Positions 30,830 through 38,184 of a stretch of 64,000 bases of DNA are shown here, one piece after another; the first letter of the stretch is position 1; each line of letters begins with the position of its first letter. The stretch is from NCBI RefSeq assembly GCF_020524285.1, contig NZ_JAIVKX010000017.1:1-64000 (forward strand), in the 5' to 3' direction. A program made the position numbers and the translations under genes. The DNA comes from Alloyangia pacifica (lineage in GTDB: Bacteria; Pseudomonadota; Alphaproteobacteria; Rhodobacterales; Rhodobacteraceae). Under the pieces are notes generated by a model that saw only the letters and a program-made list of their open reading frames with translations, searched no databases and was not told the DNA's origin.

Positions 30830-31921
30830 CTACCGGTCATGACTAGTCACTCCGACTGTGGAGTTTCTGAGTTCGGCGATCAGCGCGGCAATCACTGCAT
30901 CTCCACGGGTAGTCTTCCGCGCTAAGCCGACGAAAGCGGCGGCTGGATTGCGCACGGCGAAACGCCCCATGCGAACAGAGTTTCGATCGGTGATTAGCAG
31001 GCAGAGAACGGTCCTTAGCTCTCCAAGTTGGTCACGCGCGACATCCCACTCCATGCAGGATATGCCCAGCATCCGCGCTCGCTCACGCGCCGCCAGAGAG
31101 ATCGTTGGCAAGCTCGGCAGGTAGGTCTCTCCAGCCGCCTCAGCGTAGATTGCGATCATTTCCCGCAAATCCTCGTTAGCCAACGTGAGAACTTGCGCTG
31201 GCGTGATCATCACGCTGGCTTGCCGTCTACAGGTTTCGATTTTCTCTTTCCGATCAGTATTAGGTCGGACCGAATTGTCCGGCGGCGCGGCCTCAACTGT
31301 CTGACCAGGTGCGGGCGAAAACTCGGTAAGAATGGCCTCTAGAGCGTCAATGAGCGCATTCATCCGGCCCGCATCCCTTACCTCGGAAGGGCGGAGGCGT
31401 GGGAAGGCCTCACGGGCGGCGCTGAGTGCTTCAGGCACGTCCAAGCCACGTATCTCACGGATCAGGTCGTTTAGCTGGTTCCGATCCTCCTTCAGCCGCT
31501 CCGCGGCGACCGATGTCTGACGGATGCGCGCCAAGAGCTCTGCGGCGCGGTTTATAAGCGGCGCGAAGTTAACCCCGCCCGCCGAGACAATGCGGCCATC
31601 GTCACCGCGTCGTCCGAAGCGCCGTCCATTCGCCGCGCCAGTCCGAAGGATCAGGCCGCGTTGTTCGAGCCGGGTCTCAATCCGTGTGACCCTGCGGATG
31701 TGGAAATTCATGCGGTCGGCCAACCCAGCCACACGTTCCCAGACGGCGCAGATACGACCAGGCAAGAAGTCTTCTGCGCGGGACAGCCTGAACAGACTGC
31801 GCAGATAGGTCAGGTCCTCGTCACGCAAGCCTAAGTCCGCGCGAAGCTTGGCGAGTATATCGAGCAGCTCAAACGGCTTTAAGCCCGCGGGCAGGCCGGA
31901 GTGGGTCAGCGTCGTGCTCAT
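30830..31921 (-). CDS. repC: RepC-like plasmid replication initiator
   Basis: This 363-residue protein is the first gene of the leftward mobilization operon. It resembles alphaproteobacterial RepC: LGLRDEDLTYLRSLFRLS, then a winged-helix region VTRIETRLEQRGLILRTGA followed by NGRRFGRRGDDGRIVSAGGV and NFAPLINRAAELL, and a C-terminal domain from about residue 240. RepC normally initiates repABC plasmids from an origin within its own gene. Here no RepA or RepB partner is present and the gene lies in an integrated element, suggesting replication of the excised form or during mobilization. It is slightly shorter than typical RepC. Confidence 0.82.
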   Translation of the reverse strand: MSTTLTHSGLPAGLKPFELLDILAKLRADLGLRDEDLTYLRSLFRLSRAEDFLPGRICAVWERVAGLADRMNFHIRRVTRIETRLEQRGLILRTGAANGRRFGRRGDDGRIVSAGGVNFAPLINRAAELLARIRQTSVAAERLKEDRNQLNDLIREIRGLDVPEALSAAREAFPRLRPSEVRDAGRMNALIDALEAILTEFSPAPGQTVEAAPPDNSVRPNTDRKEKIETCRRQASVMITPAQVLTLANEDLREMIAIYAEAAGETYLPSLPTISLAARERARMLGISCMEWDVARDQLGELRTVLCLLITDRNSVRMGRFAVRNPAAAFVGLARKTTRGDAVIAALIAELRNSTVGVTSHDR

Positions 31922-32143
31922 ACCGTCCTCCCGAAGCTTGCGAGAGAGGGCACGACACTATACGCTATGGAGAGACCTACTTTTGAATTGCCGTCGGTGG
32001 AAGTTGCAGCTTCCCCGGCGGTTTTTCTTTGTCTGCAGAACGCTGGAAGTCGGTTTACATTTGGCCGGTAAGTCCCTGATCTCTGGTCGTGAACAAACAG
32101 GGGCCGTTTACAGAAAAGCCCTTTTATTTCAATGTTTCCAGAC
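31922..32143. other. Right end of element 2: stem-loop and candidate arm sites
   Basis: This stretch holds a stem-loop at 31991-32031 (stems CCGTCGG and GGAAG, loop TTGCAG, tail TTTTTCTTTG) and GTTTACA at 32053 and 32106 matching the left end. The repC promoter must lie near 31922-31990. An oriT could also be here, but no nic consensus was recognised. Confidence 0.5.
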
Positions 32144-32190
32144 GGATTGCAAATCCGTGTACACCGGTTCGATTCCGGTACTCGCCTCCA
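32144..32190 (+). repeat. attR core of element 2, copy 3 of 3
   Basis: These 47 bases are identical to the tRNA-Cys 3' half, plus one further matching base on each side of the core relative to the tRNA copy. Host DNA resumes after this point. Confidence 0.93.
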
Positions 32191-32427
32191 AACATCCCCC
32201 TATATTTGTCACCACACCTTTCGGCGCCCAAGGCAGACAGCGGGTGTGTTTCGCGGTCGCCGCTGTCGCGGAACGGTCCCGTCCGACGTGTCCGGGCGGC
32301 GCGCGAGCTTGGCGGTGAAAACCCGTCTTTCCGATACATATTCTGAACAGTCTCTGACGCCTGCGCGTCAAAACGCCCGGATCTTCAGCATCTTCGGGCG
32401 TGTCCCCGCCAAATCCACAGAATTTTA

Positions 32428-32445
32428 TTTTACCGTTTGGTAAAA
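32428..32445. promoter_or_regulatory. RutR-like palindromic operator upstream of rutA
   Basis: TTTTACC-GTTT-GGTAAAA is a perfect palindrome with 7-base arms, 65 bases before rutA. Its inner 16 bases match 11 of the 14 defined positions of the E. coli RutR consensus as I recall it (TTGACCAnnTGGTCAA). RutR is a TetR-family regulator released by uracil. The rest of 32191-32509 shows no gene. Confidence 0.6.
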
Positions 32446-32509
32446 AAATCTTTGCTGACCTCAGACGGCCCGCGCGCCGCCGGATACCTGTCCAGACAAG
32501 AGGTCATAC

Positions 32510-33595
32510 ATGGAAATCGGAGTCTTTCTTCCCATCGGAAACAATGGCTGGCTCATCTCCGAGACCGCGCCGCAGTACAAGCCGAGCTTCGAGCTCAACA
32601 AGCAGATCACGATGAGCGCCGAGAAATACGGCCTCGACTTCGTGCTCACCATGATCAAGCTGCGCGGTTTCGGCGGCAAGACGGAATTCTGGGACCACAA
32701 CCTCGAGAGCTTCACGTTGATGGCGGGGCTCGCCGCCTGCACCAGCAAGATCAGGCTCTACGCCACCGCCGCATCGCTCGTGATGCCGCCGGCGATCGTC
32801 GCACGCATGGCCTCGACCATCGATTCCATCTCGGGCGGCCGTTTCGGGGTGAACCTGGTGACCGGCTGGCAGAAGCCCGAGTACACCCAGATGGGCATGT
32901 GGCCGGGCGACGAGTTCTTCGGCACCCGCTACAAGTACCTCGGGGAATATGCCCAGGTGCTGCGCGACCTCTGGGAAACCGGCAAGAGCGATCTGAAGGG
33001 CGAATTCTTCCAGATGGAGGATTGCCGCCTCAGCCCGCAGCCGCAAGCGGACATGAAGGTGATCTGCGCCGGCTCGTCGGACGCGGGCATGGAGTTCTCG
33101 GCCAAATACGCGGACTACAACTTCTGCTTCGGCAAGGGGGTGAACACACCCAAGGCCTTTTCGTCCAACGCCGAACGCCTGATGGAGGCCACCGCCAAGA
33201 CCGGGCGGGACGTGTCGACCTACGCGCTCTTCATGATCATCGCCGACGAGAGTGACGAGAAGGCCCGCGCCAAGTGGGAGCTCTACAAGGAGGGGGCCGA
33301 TCAGGAGGCGCTGTCCTGGCTCGGGCTGCAGAGCGCGGCGGACACCACCTCGGGCACCGACACCAACGTGCGGCAGATGTCCGATCCGGTTTCGGCGGTG
33401 AACATCAACATGGGCACGCTGGTCGGCTCCTACGAGACCGTCGCGAAACTGCTCGACGAAGTGGCAGAAGTCCCCGGCACGGGCGGCGTTCTGCTGACCT
33501 TCGACGATTTCGTGCAGGGGGTCGAGGATTTCGGCTCCAAAATTCAGCCGCTTATGGCCTGCCGCAAGGCGGTGCAGGTCGCCGAACCCGCATGA
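32510..33595 (+). CDS. rutA: Pyrimidine monooxygenase RutA
   Basis: This 361-residue flavin-dependent monooxygenase of the bacterial-luciferase fold opens the uracil ring with FMNH2 and oxygen to give ureidoacrylate peracid. The start [20 protein letters not shown] and the stretches [17 protein letters not shown] and [13 protein letters not shown] are RutA-typical, and the length equals that of E. coli RutA within a few residues. It is the first gene of a four-gene operon in which every junction overlaps or nearly overlaps, downstream of the RutR-like palindrome. Confidence 0.95.
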   Translation: MEIGVFLPIGNNGWLISETAPQYKPSFELNKQITMSAEKYGLDFVLTMIKLRGFGGKTEFWDHNLESFTLMAGLAACTSKIRLYATAASLVMPPAIVARMASTIDSISGGRFGVNLVTGWQKPEYTQMGMWPGDEFFGTRYKYLGEYAQVLRDLWETGKSDLKGEFFQMEDCRLSPQPQADMKVICAGSSDAGMEFSAKYADYNFCFGKGVNTPKAFSSNAERLMEATAKTGRDVSTYALFMIIADESDEKARAKWELYKEGADQEALSWLGLQSAADTTSGTDTNVRQMSDPVSAVNINMGTLVGSYETVAKLLDEVAEVPGTGGVLLTFDDFVQGVEDFGSKIQPLMACRKAVQVAEPA

Positions 33596-33603
33596 GGACC
33601 GAG

Positions 33604-34299
33604 ATGGAAGTTGCCGCACAACCCGAAGCCTTCGGCTTCGACCCCGAGACCACCGCGCTGATCGTGGTGGACATGCAGAACGCCTATGCCACCAAGGGCG
33701 GCTACGTCGACCTCGCGGGCTTCGACGTCTCCGGCGCGCGCTCTTGCATCGAGAACATCTCGAAGGTGACCAAGGCCTGCCGCGACGCCGGCGTTCTGGT
33801 CACCTTCTTGCAGAACGGCTGGGATCCGGCCTACGTCGAGGCCGGCGGTCCGGACTCGCCGAACGTCAAGAAGTCCAATGCCATCAAGACCATGAAGAAG
33901 CGCCCCGAGCTCTGGGGCCAGCTTCTGGCCAAGGGCGGCTGGGACTATGACATCATCGACGAGCTGCAGCCGCAGGAGGGCGATCTGCTGATCCCCAAGC
34001 CGCGCTACTCGGGGTTCTTCAACTCCTACCTCGACAGCGCGCTGCGCTCGCGCGGGATCCGGACGCTGATCTTCACCGGCATCGCCACCAACGTCTGCGT
34101 CGAAAGCTCGCTGCGCGATGCCTTCCACCTCGAGTACCACTGCCTGATGCTCGAGGACGCCACCAACCACCTCGGCCCGGACTTCATCCAGCAGGCCTCG
34201 GTCTACAACGTCGCCACCTTCTTCGGCTGGGTCGCCAAGACGGACGACTTCTGCGCCGCGCTCATCTCCAAGGAAGAAAAGGAACTTTCGAATGCCTAA
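33604..34299 (+). CDS. rutB: Ureidoacrylate amidohydrolase RutB
   Basis: The product has 231 residues from the ATG at 33604, which has AGGA upstream; an ATG at 33592 overlapping the rutA stop is possible. It hydrolyses the ureidoacrylate product of RutA to release carbamate and aminoacrylate peracid. It is an isochorismatase-fold enzyme with the Asp of [10 protein letters not shown] and the catalytic Cys of [15 protein letters not shown]. It overlaps rutC by 8 bases. Confidence 0.95.
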   Translation: MEVAAQPEAFGFDPETTALIVVDMQNAYATKGGYVDLAGFDVSGARSCIENISKVTKACRDAGVLVTFLQNGWDPAYVEAGGPDSPNVKKSNAIKTMKKRPELWGQLLAKGGWDYDIIDELQPQEGDLLIPKPRYSGFFNSYLDSALRSRGIRTLIFTGIATNVCVESSLRDAFHLEYHCLMLEDATNHLGPDFIQQASVYNVATFFGWVAKTDDFCAALISKEEKELSNA

Positions 34300-34675
34300 G
34301 ACTCCCGTGATCCCCGAAGGCACCGGCAAGCCGCTCGCACCCTACCTCCCGGGCGTGCTGGCCGACGGGGTTGTGTACGTGTCGGGCACGTTGCCCTTCG
34401 ACAAGGAAAACAACGTCGTGCACGTGGGCGATGCGGCGGCGCAGACCAAGCACGTGCTGGAGACCATCAAGTCGGTGGTCGAGAAGGCCGGCGGCACGAT
34501 GGACGACGTGGTGATGAACCACATCTTCGTCACCGACTGGGCCAATTACGCCGCGGTGAACGAGGTCTACGCGACCTATTTCCCGGGCGACAAGCCGGCG
34601 CGCTACTGCATCCAATGCGGTCTCGTGAAGCCCGATGCGCTGGTCGAGATCGCCACGGTTGCGGTCATCAAGTAA
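34292..34675 (+). CDS. rutC: Aminoacrylate deaminase/peracid reductase RutC (RidA family)
   Basis: This 127-residue RidA/YjgF-fold protein acts on the aminoacrylate intermediate. [20 protein letters not shown] and the end [11 protein letters not shown] with the conserved Arg in KPARYCIQ are diagnostic. Position between rutB and rutD fixes the name. Confidence 0.93.
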   Translation: MPKTPVIPEGTGKPLAPYLPGVLADGVVYVSGTLPFDKENNVVHVGDAAAQTKHVLETIKSVVEKAGGTMDDVVMNHIFVTDWANYAAVNEVYATYFPGDKPARYCIQCGLVKPDALVEIATVAVIK

Positions 34676-35442
34676 TGGACTTCACTCACCACAAGTGCGG
34701 GCGCGAGGGCGCCCGCACGCTTGTTCTGTGTTCGGGTCTTGGCGGGGCGCAGGGCTACTGGGCGCCGCATCTCGAGGCCTTGAAGCCGCGCTTCGACCTC
34801 ATCCTCTATGACCAGCGCGGCACCGGCGCGAATGCCTGTGATCTGGGGCCGACCTCGATCAAGCAGATGGCCGATGATGTGCTCGAGGTCTGCGATGCCG
34901 CAGGGGTAGATCGCTTCGATCTGATGGGCCACGCGCTCGGCGGTCTGGTCGGCTTCGATCTGGCGGCGCGCGTCGACCGGCGCGTCGGGCGGGTCGTGGC
35001 GATCAACGCCTGGCCGGAGATCGACGCCCACACCGCGCGCTGCTTCGACATCCGGCTTGCGACGCTGGCGGGGCAGGGGCTGCCGGCCTTCGCCGCGCTG
35101 CAGATGAACTTCCTCTACCCGCCGTTCTGGATCGCGGCGTTTCCCGAGAAGATCGCCGCCGAGGAAGCGCACGCGGTCGCCCACTTCCAAGGTGCGGCGA
35201 CGATCACCCACCGCATCAACGCGCTGCGCGATTTCCGCCTGCCGCAGATCGACAACGGGGCAGGCATCCTGCTCATCGCCAGCAAGGACGACGCGCTGGT
35301 CGACGTGGCGCAGTCCGAGCGGCTTGCGGCACGCATCCCCGGCGCCAAGCTCGTGGTCTTCGATCAGGGCGGTCACGCGATGAACCTCACCAAGCGCGAG
35401 GCATTCGAGGCCGAGGTTCTGCCCTTCCTGTCGGGGGAATGA
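34675..35442 (+). CDS. rutD: Alpha/beta hydrolase RutD
   Basis: The product has 255 residues from the ATG at 34675, which overlaps the rutC stop by one base (TAATG). It speeds spontaneous late steps of uracil breakdown, proposed to be hydrolysis of aminoacrylate or carbamate. The nucleophile elbow reads MGHALGGLVGFDL, with Ala in place of the usual Ser, as I recall for E. coli RutD. INAWPEIDAHTARCFDIR and the late GGHAMN are also RutD-typical. rutE, rutF and rutG do not follow in this window. Confidence 0.9.
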   Translation: MDFTHHKCGREGARTLVLCSGLGGAQGYWAPHLEALKPRFDLILYDQRGTGANACDLGPTSIKQMADDVLEVCDAAGVDRFDLMGHALGGLVGFDLAARVDRRVGRVVAINAWPEIDAHTARCFDIRLATLAGQGLPAFAALQMNFLYPPFWIAAFPEKIAAEEAHAVAHFQGAATITHRINALRDFRLPQIDNGAGILLIASKDDALVDVAQSERLAARIPGAKLVVFDQGGHAMNLTKREAFEAEVLPFLSGE

Positions 35443-35473
35443 GCCTGTCCGGCGCGGCGGCGCGGTGAGCGCG

Positions 35474-35493
35474 GGGCGGGCTGTCGCCCGCCC
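35474..35493. terminator. Hairpin after the rut operon
   Basis: GGGCGGGC-TGTC-GCCCGCCC is a perfect 8-bp stem between rutD and the aldolase gene. There is no T tract, so termination is probable rather than certain. Confidence 0.5.
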
Positions 35494-35562
35494 GGTTGTC
35501 GCTGGACAAAGCCCGCCGGCGCTCGCACCCTCCGCCTGACACATCGGAGAGGAACCGCCGCC

Positions 35563-36351
35563 ATGGCCCACGAGATGCAGAAACCGGCCGCCCCTGGGCC
35601 GCTGCGCAACGTCGATCTCGACACCGACGCGATCCGGCAGGCGCGGGTCGATCTCGCCGCGACCCTGCGCATGGCCGCGCGCTACGGGCTCGAGGAGGGC
35701 ATCTGCAACCATTTCTCCGCCGTGGTGCCGGGCCATCCCGACCTCTTTCTCGTCAATCGGCTCGGCGATGCCTTTGCAGAGGCGAGGGCTTCCAGCCTGC
35801 TGATCTGCGATTTCGATGGCCACGTGCTGCAGGGCGAAGGCGAGCCCGAGGCCACCGCCTTCTACATCCACGCCCGGCTGCACAAGCGTCACCCGCGCGT
35901 CGGGGCGGCCTTTCACACCCACATGCCCAACGCCACCGCGCTGACGATGATCGAGGGCGAGCCGCTGGTCTGGGCCGGGCAGACCGCGCTGAAGTTCTAT
36001 GGCCGAACCGTGGTGGACGAGGCCTACAACGGGCTGGCGCTCGACAATGACGAGGGCGATCGGATCGCCGAGGCGATGGGCGCGGCGGATGTGGTCTTCA
36101 TGCGCAACCACGGCGTCATGGTCTGCGCGCCCAACATCGCCGAGGCCTGGGACGATCTCTATTACCTCGAGCGCGCCGCCGAGGTGCAGCTGAAGGCGAT
36201 GAGCTCGGGCCGCCCGCTGATCCCCGTGTCGACCGAACTCGCCGAAAGGACCGCCAGGCTGATGCGCGAGGGCGATCCGGAAAGCGCGCGCATGCATCTC
36301 GAAAGCATCAAGCGGCAGCTCGACGTAGTGTCGCCGGGCTTCCGGGACTGA
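35563..36351 (+). CDS. Class II aldolase/adducin family protein
   Basis: This 262-residue zinc-dependent aldolase-fold protein has the motifs EEGICNHFSAVVPGHPD, GAAFHTHMPNATALTM (metal-binding HTH) and VVFMRNHGVMVCAP typical of the family. Substrates of relatives range from sugar phosphates to decarboxylated keto acids, so the reaction is not predictable. It lies downstream of rutD behind a hairpin and may be independent. A purine-rich site (GAGAGGAACCGCC) precedes the ATG. Confidence 0.88.
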   Translation: MAHEMQKPAAPGPLRNVDLDTDAIRQARVDLAATLRMAARYGLEEGICNHFSAVVPGHPDLFLVNRLGDAFAEARASSLLICDFDGHVLQGEGEPEATAFYIHARLHKRHPRVGAAFHTHMPNATALTMIEGEPLVWAGQTALKFYGRTVVDEAYNGLALDNDEGDRIAEAMGAADVVFMRNHGVMVCAPNIAEAWDDLYYLERAAEVQLKAMSSGRPLIPVSTELAERTARLMREGDPESARMHLESIKRQLDVVSPGFRD

Positions 36352-36429
36352 GGCGACGGGCGCCTTCTGCGGGGAGGTGCGGCGTGACGTCCCTTCCCAA
36401 GCGGCCTGCATAGCGGCTACAGATCAGGC

Positions 36430-36783
36430 ATGATCCGCGCCCGCGCCCATCGCCTGACCTTTGCCGTTGCCGTTCTCGCGGTGGCGTTGGCCAGCGTTGT
36501 CTTCGCGGCGCGCATGGCGCCCGATGGGCCCGAAGACGCAAGCCTGCAAAGCTACCTCGCGATGGGCGGGGCGCTGGCCGATCTCTGCGACGCCGAAGGC
36601 CCGCATCACGCGCATCACTGCCCGGTCTGCAACCTGTTGCCGGAGGTCCCGGGCACCGCGCCCGCCGAGGTGGTGCTTCGCGTCGATCACCGTTTCCAGG
36701 TGGGAGCCCTGCGCGATCTGGGCCTGCCGCCGCAGCCCGCCAATCCCGGAAGCTCTCCCCGCGCGCCCCCGGCGCTGGCCTGA
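36430..36783 (+). CDS. Small membrane-anchored His/Cys-rich protein of a copper cluster
   Basis: The product has 117 residues. A signal or anchor helix (RLTFAVAVLAVALASVVFAA) is followed by a probable metal site HHAHHCPVCNLLPE, which resembles DUF2946-type copper proteins. The remainder is Pro/Ala-rich. It is followed by PCuAC and Sco genes, so periplasmic copper handling for cytochrome oxidase is the likely role. Confidence 0.65.
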   Translation: MIRARAHRLTFAVAVLAVALASVVFAARMAPDGPEDASLQSYLAMGGALADLCDAEGPHHAHHCPVCNLLPEVPGTAPAEVVLRVDHRFQVGALRDLGLPPQPANPGSSPRAPPALA

Positions 36784-36898
36784 TCCGGAACCGCGGCGCA
36801 GCGCCGCGATCCCCAATCTGCCAAACGGGCCAAGCGGCCCGCGACATGTCCCGCGCAGGCAGCGGTGCGTCCGCGCGCGCGTCGGAGGAGAGACCCAG

Positions 36899-37450
36899 AT
36901 GAAGACCCCCCTGATCCCCGTCCTCGGCCTTGCCCTTCTGGCAGCCGCAGGCGCTCACGCCGGCAGCCAGCAGGCCGGTCACAAGATGGACAACGCCCAG
37001 CAGGCGGCCTTGCAGGCCGATACGGTCTACGAAATCGGCGCGCTGCGCATCGCAAAGCCCTTCTCGCGCGCCAGCCTGCCCAACCAACCGGTGGGCGGCG
37101 GCTTCTTCACCGTGACCAACGCCGGTCCCGAGGATGACCGGCTGATCGCCGCCAGCACCTCGCCGGAGCGGGCCGATCACATGGAAATCCACGAGATGGC
37201 CATGGACGGGCAGGTGATGAAGATGCGCGAACTTCCCGACGGTCTGCCGATCCCGGCGGGCGAGACGGTCGAACTGAAACCCGGCGGTTATCACCTCATG
37301 CTCATGGGGCTGAAGCAGCCGCTTGTGATGGGGGAACAGGTGACGATCACGCTGATCTTCGAAAAGGCCGGCACGATCGAAGTGCCGCTGGCCATCGGCG
37401 CGCCCAACGCCAAGGGCGCGGGCCACGGCCAGATGACCCACGGCAACTGA
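36899..37450 (+). CDS. Periplasmic copper chaperone PCuAC
   Basis: The product has 183 residues from the ATG at 36899, preceded by GGAGGAG. A signal peptide (PLIPVLGLALLAAAGAHA) leads to a cupredoxin-like domain with DHMEIHEMAMDGQVMKM and GGYHLMLMG, matching the H(M)x10Mx21HxM copper site. It delivers Cu(I) to the CuA or CuB centre of cytochrome oxidases, usually with Sco, which is encoded 10 bases downstream. A His/Met-rich tail (GHGQMTHGN) may also bind copper. Confidence 0.9.
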   Translation: MKTPLIPVLGLALLAAAGAHAGSQQAGHKMDNAQQAALQADTVYEIGALRIAKPFSRASLPNQPVGGGFFTVTNAGPEDDRLIAASTSPERADHMEIHEMAMDGQVMKMRELPDGLPIPAGETVELKPGGYHLMLMGLKQPLVMGEQVTITLIFEKAGTIEVPLAIGAPNAKGAGHGQMTHGN

Positions 37451-37460
37451 GGGGGCGCTC

Positions 37461-38063
37461 GTGACCAAACAAGGCATCACCACGATCCGCATCGCGCTCT
37501 GGGGGCTGGTCTTCGTCGCGCTCCTCGCCCTGCTGTGGTTCCGCGTCGTCGCCCCGCGGCTGGAGCAGGACGTGACGGGCTCGCTGGGCCGGGGCGACTA
37601 TCAGTTGACCGCCACCGATGGCAGCGTCTTCACCGAAGACAGCCTGAAGGGTGCCCCCTCGGCGGTCTTCTTCGGCTTCACCCATTGTCCCGAGGTCTGC
37701 CCCACCACCCTTGGCGACATCGCCACCTGGCAGGACGGGCTGGGCGACGCCGGCGGCGCGCTGCGGGTCTTCTTCGTCACCGTCGACCCGGAGCGCGACA
37801 CCGCCGCGCAGCTCGAACAGTATGTCTCCTGGGTGCCGGGCGTGCTCGGCGTGTCGGGGGATCGCGCGGAGATGGACAAGGCGATCAAGGCGTTTCGGAT
37901 CTACGCCCGCCGCGTGCCGCTCGACGAGGGCGACTACACGATGGACCATTCAGCCATGGTGCTGCTCTTCGACGCGCGTGGCGACTACGCGGGGCTGATC
38001 AACTACCAGGAAGACTACGATCGGGCGCTCGGCAAGCTGCGCGCGCTGGTCGGGGCCTCCTGA
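37461..38063 (+). CDS. SCO1/SenC-family copper chaperone
   Basis: This 200-residue protein has one N-terminal membrane helix (ALWGLVFVALLALLWFRVVA) and a thioredoxin-fold periplasmic domain. FTHCPEVCPTTLGD holds the copper-binding CxxxC, and the third ligand His is in DYTMDHSAMVLLFD. It matures the CuA site of cytochrome c oxidase together with the PCuAC protein upstream. Length and motifs are standard. Confidence 0.92.
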   Translation: MTKQGITTIRIALWGLVFVALLALLWFRVVAPRLEQDVTGSLGRGDYQLTATDGSVFTEDSLKGAPSAVFFGFTHCPEVCPTTLGDIATWQDGLGDAGGALRVFFVTVDPERDTAAQLEQYVSWVPGVLGVSGDRAEMDKAIKAFRIYARRVPLDEGDYTMDHSAMVLLFDARGDYAGLINYQEDYDRALGKLRALVGAS

Positions 38064-38184
38064 GCGCCGGGGCGGCAAAACCGGCCCGTTGGCAAGGGCT
38101 TGCCGATGTTTCGGCAGGCCCTTGCCGGGGCGTCGGGCGCGGGTCACTCTGCCAGCAAAACCTAAAAAAGGGCGGAGCGGGCAG

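Larger units (their letters stand above)
17514..32190. mobile_element. Element 2: integrative mobilizable element of about 14.6 kb with RepC and defence-like cargo
   Basis: The element is bounded by the core copies at 17514 and 32144. A second, unrelated integrase lies next to the left core. The right third is a leftward operon repC-mobC-relaxase with two nested genes, two small genes and a virB6-like gene. The middle is rightward, visibly AT-richer cargo. There is no complete type IV secretion system, so transfer would depend on a helper. Confidence 0.85.

Noticed and set aside
27095-32143. A self-transmissible ICE
   Set aside because: Only one T4SS subunit (VirB6-like) is present and no coupling protein or VirB4 ATPase, so self-transfer is not supported; a mobilizable element fits better.
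17514-32190. Additional tRNA-Cys genes at the middle and right cores
   Set aside because: Only the 3' 47 bases are present; the acceptor 5' strand, D arm and part of the anticodon stem are missing, so they cannot fold as tRNAs.
32124-32371. Minus-strand frames crossing the right att core
   Set aside because: Same tRNA-derived artefact (EASTGIEPVYTDLQS); no ribosome binding site and it spans the element boundary.
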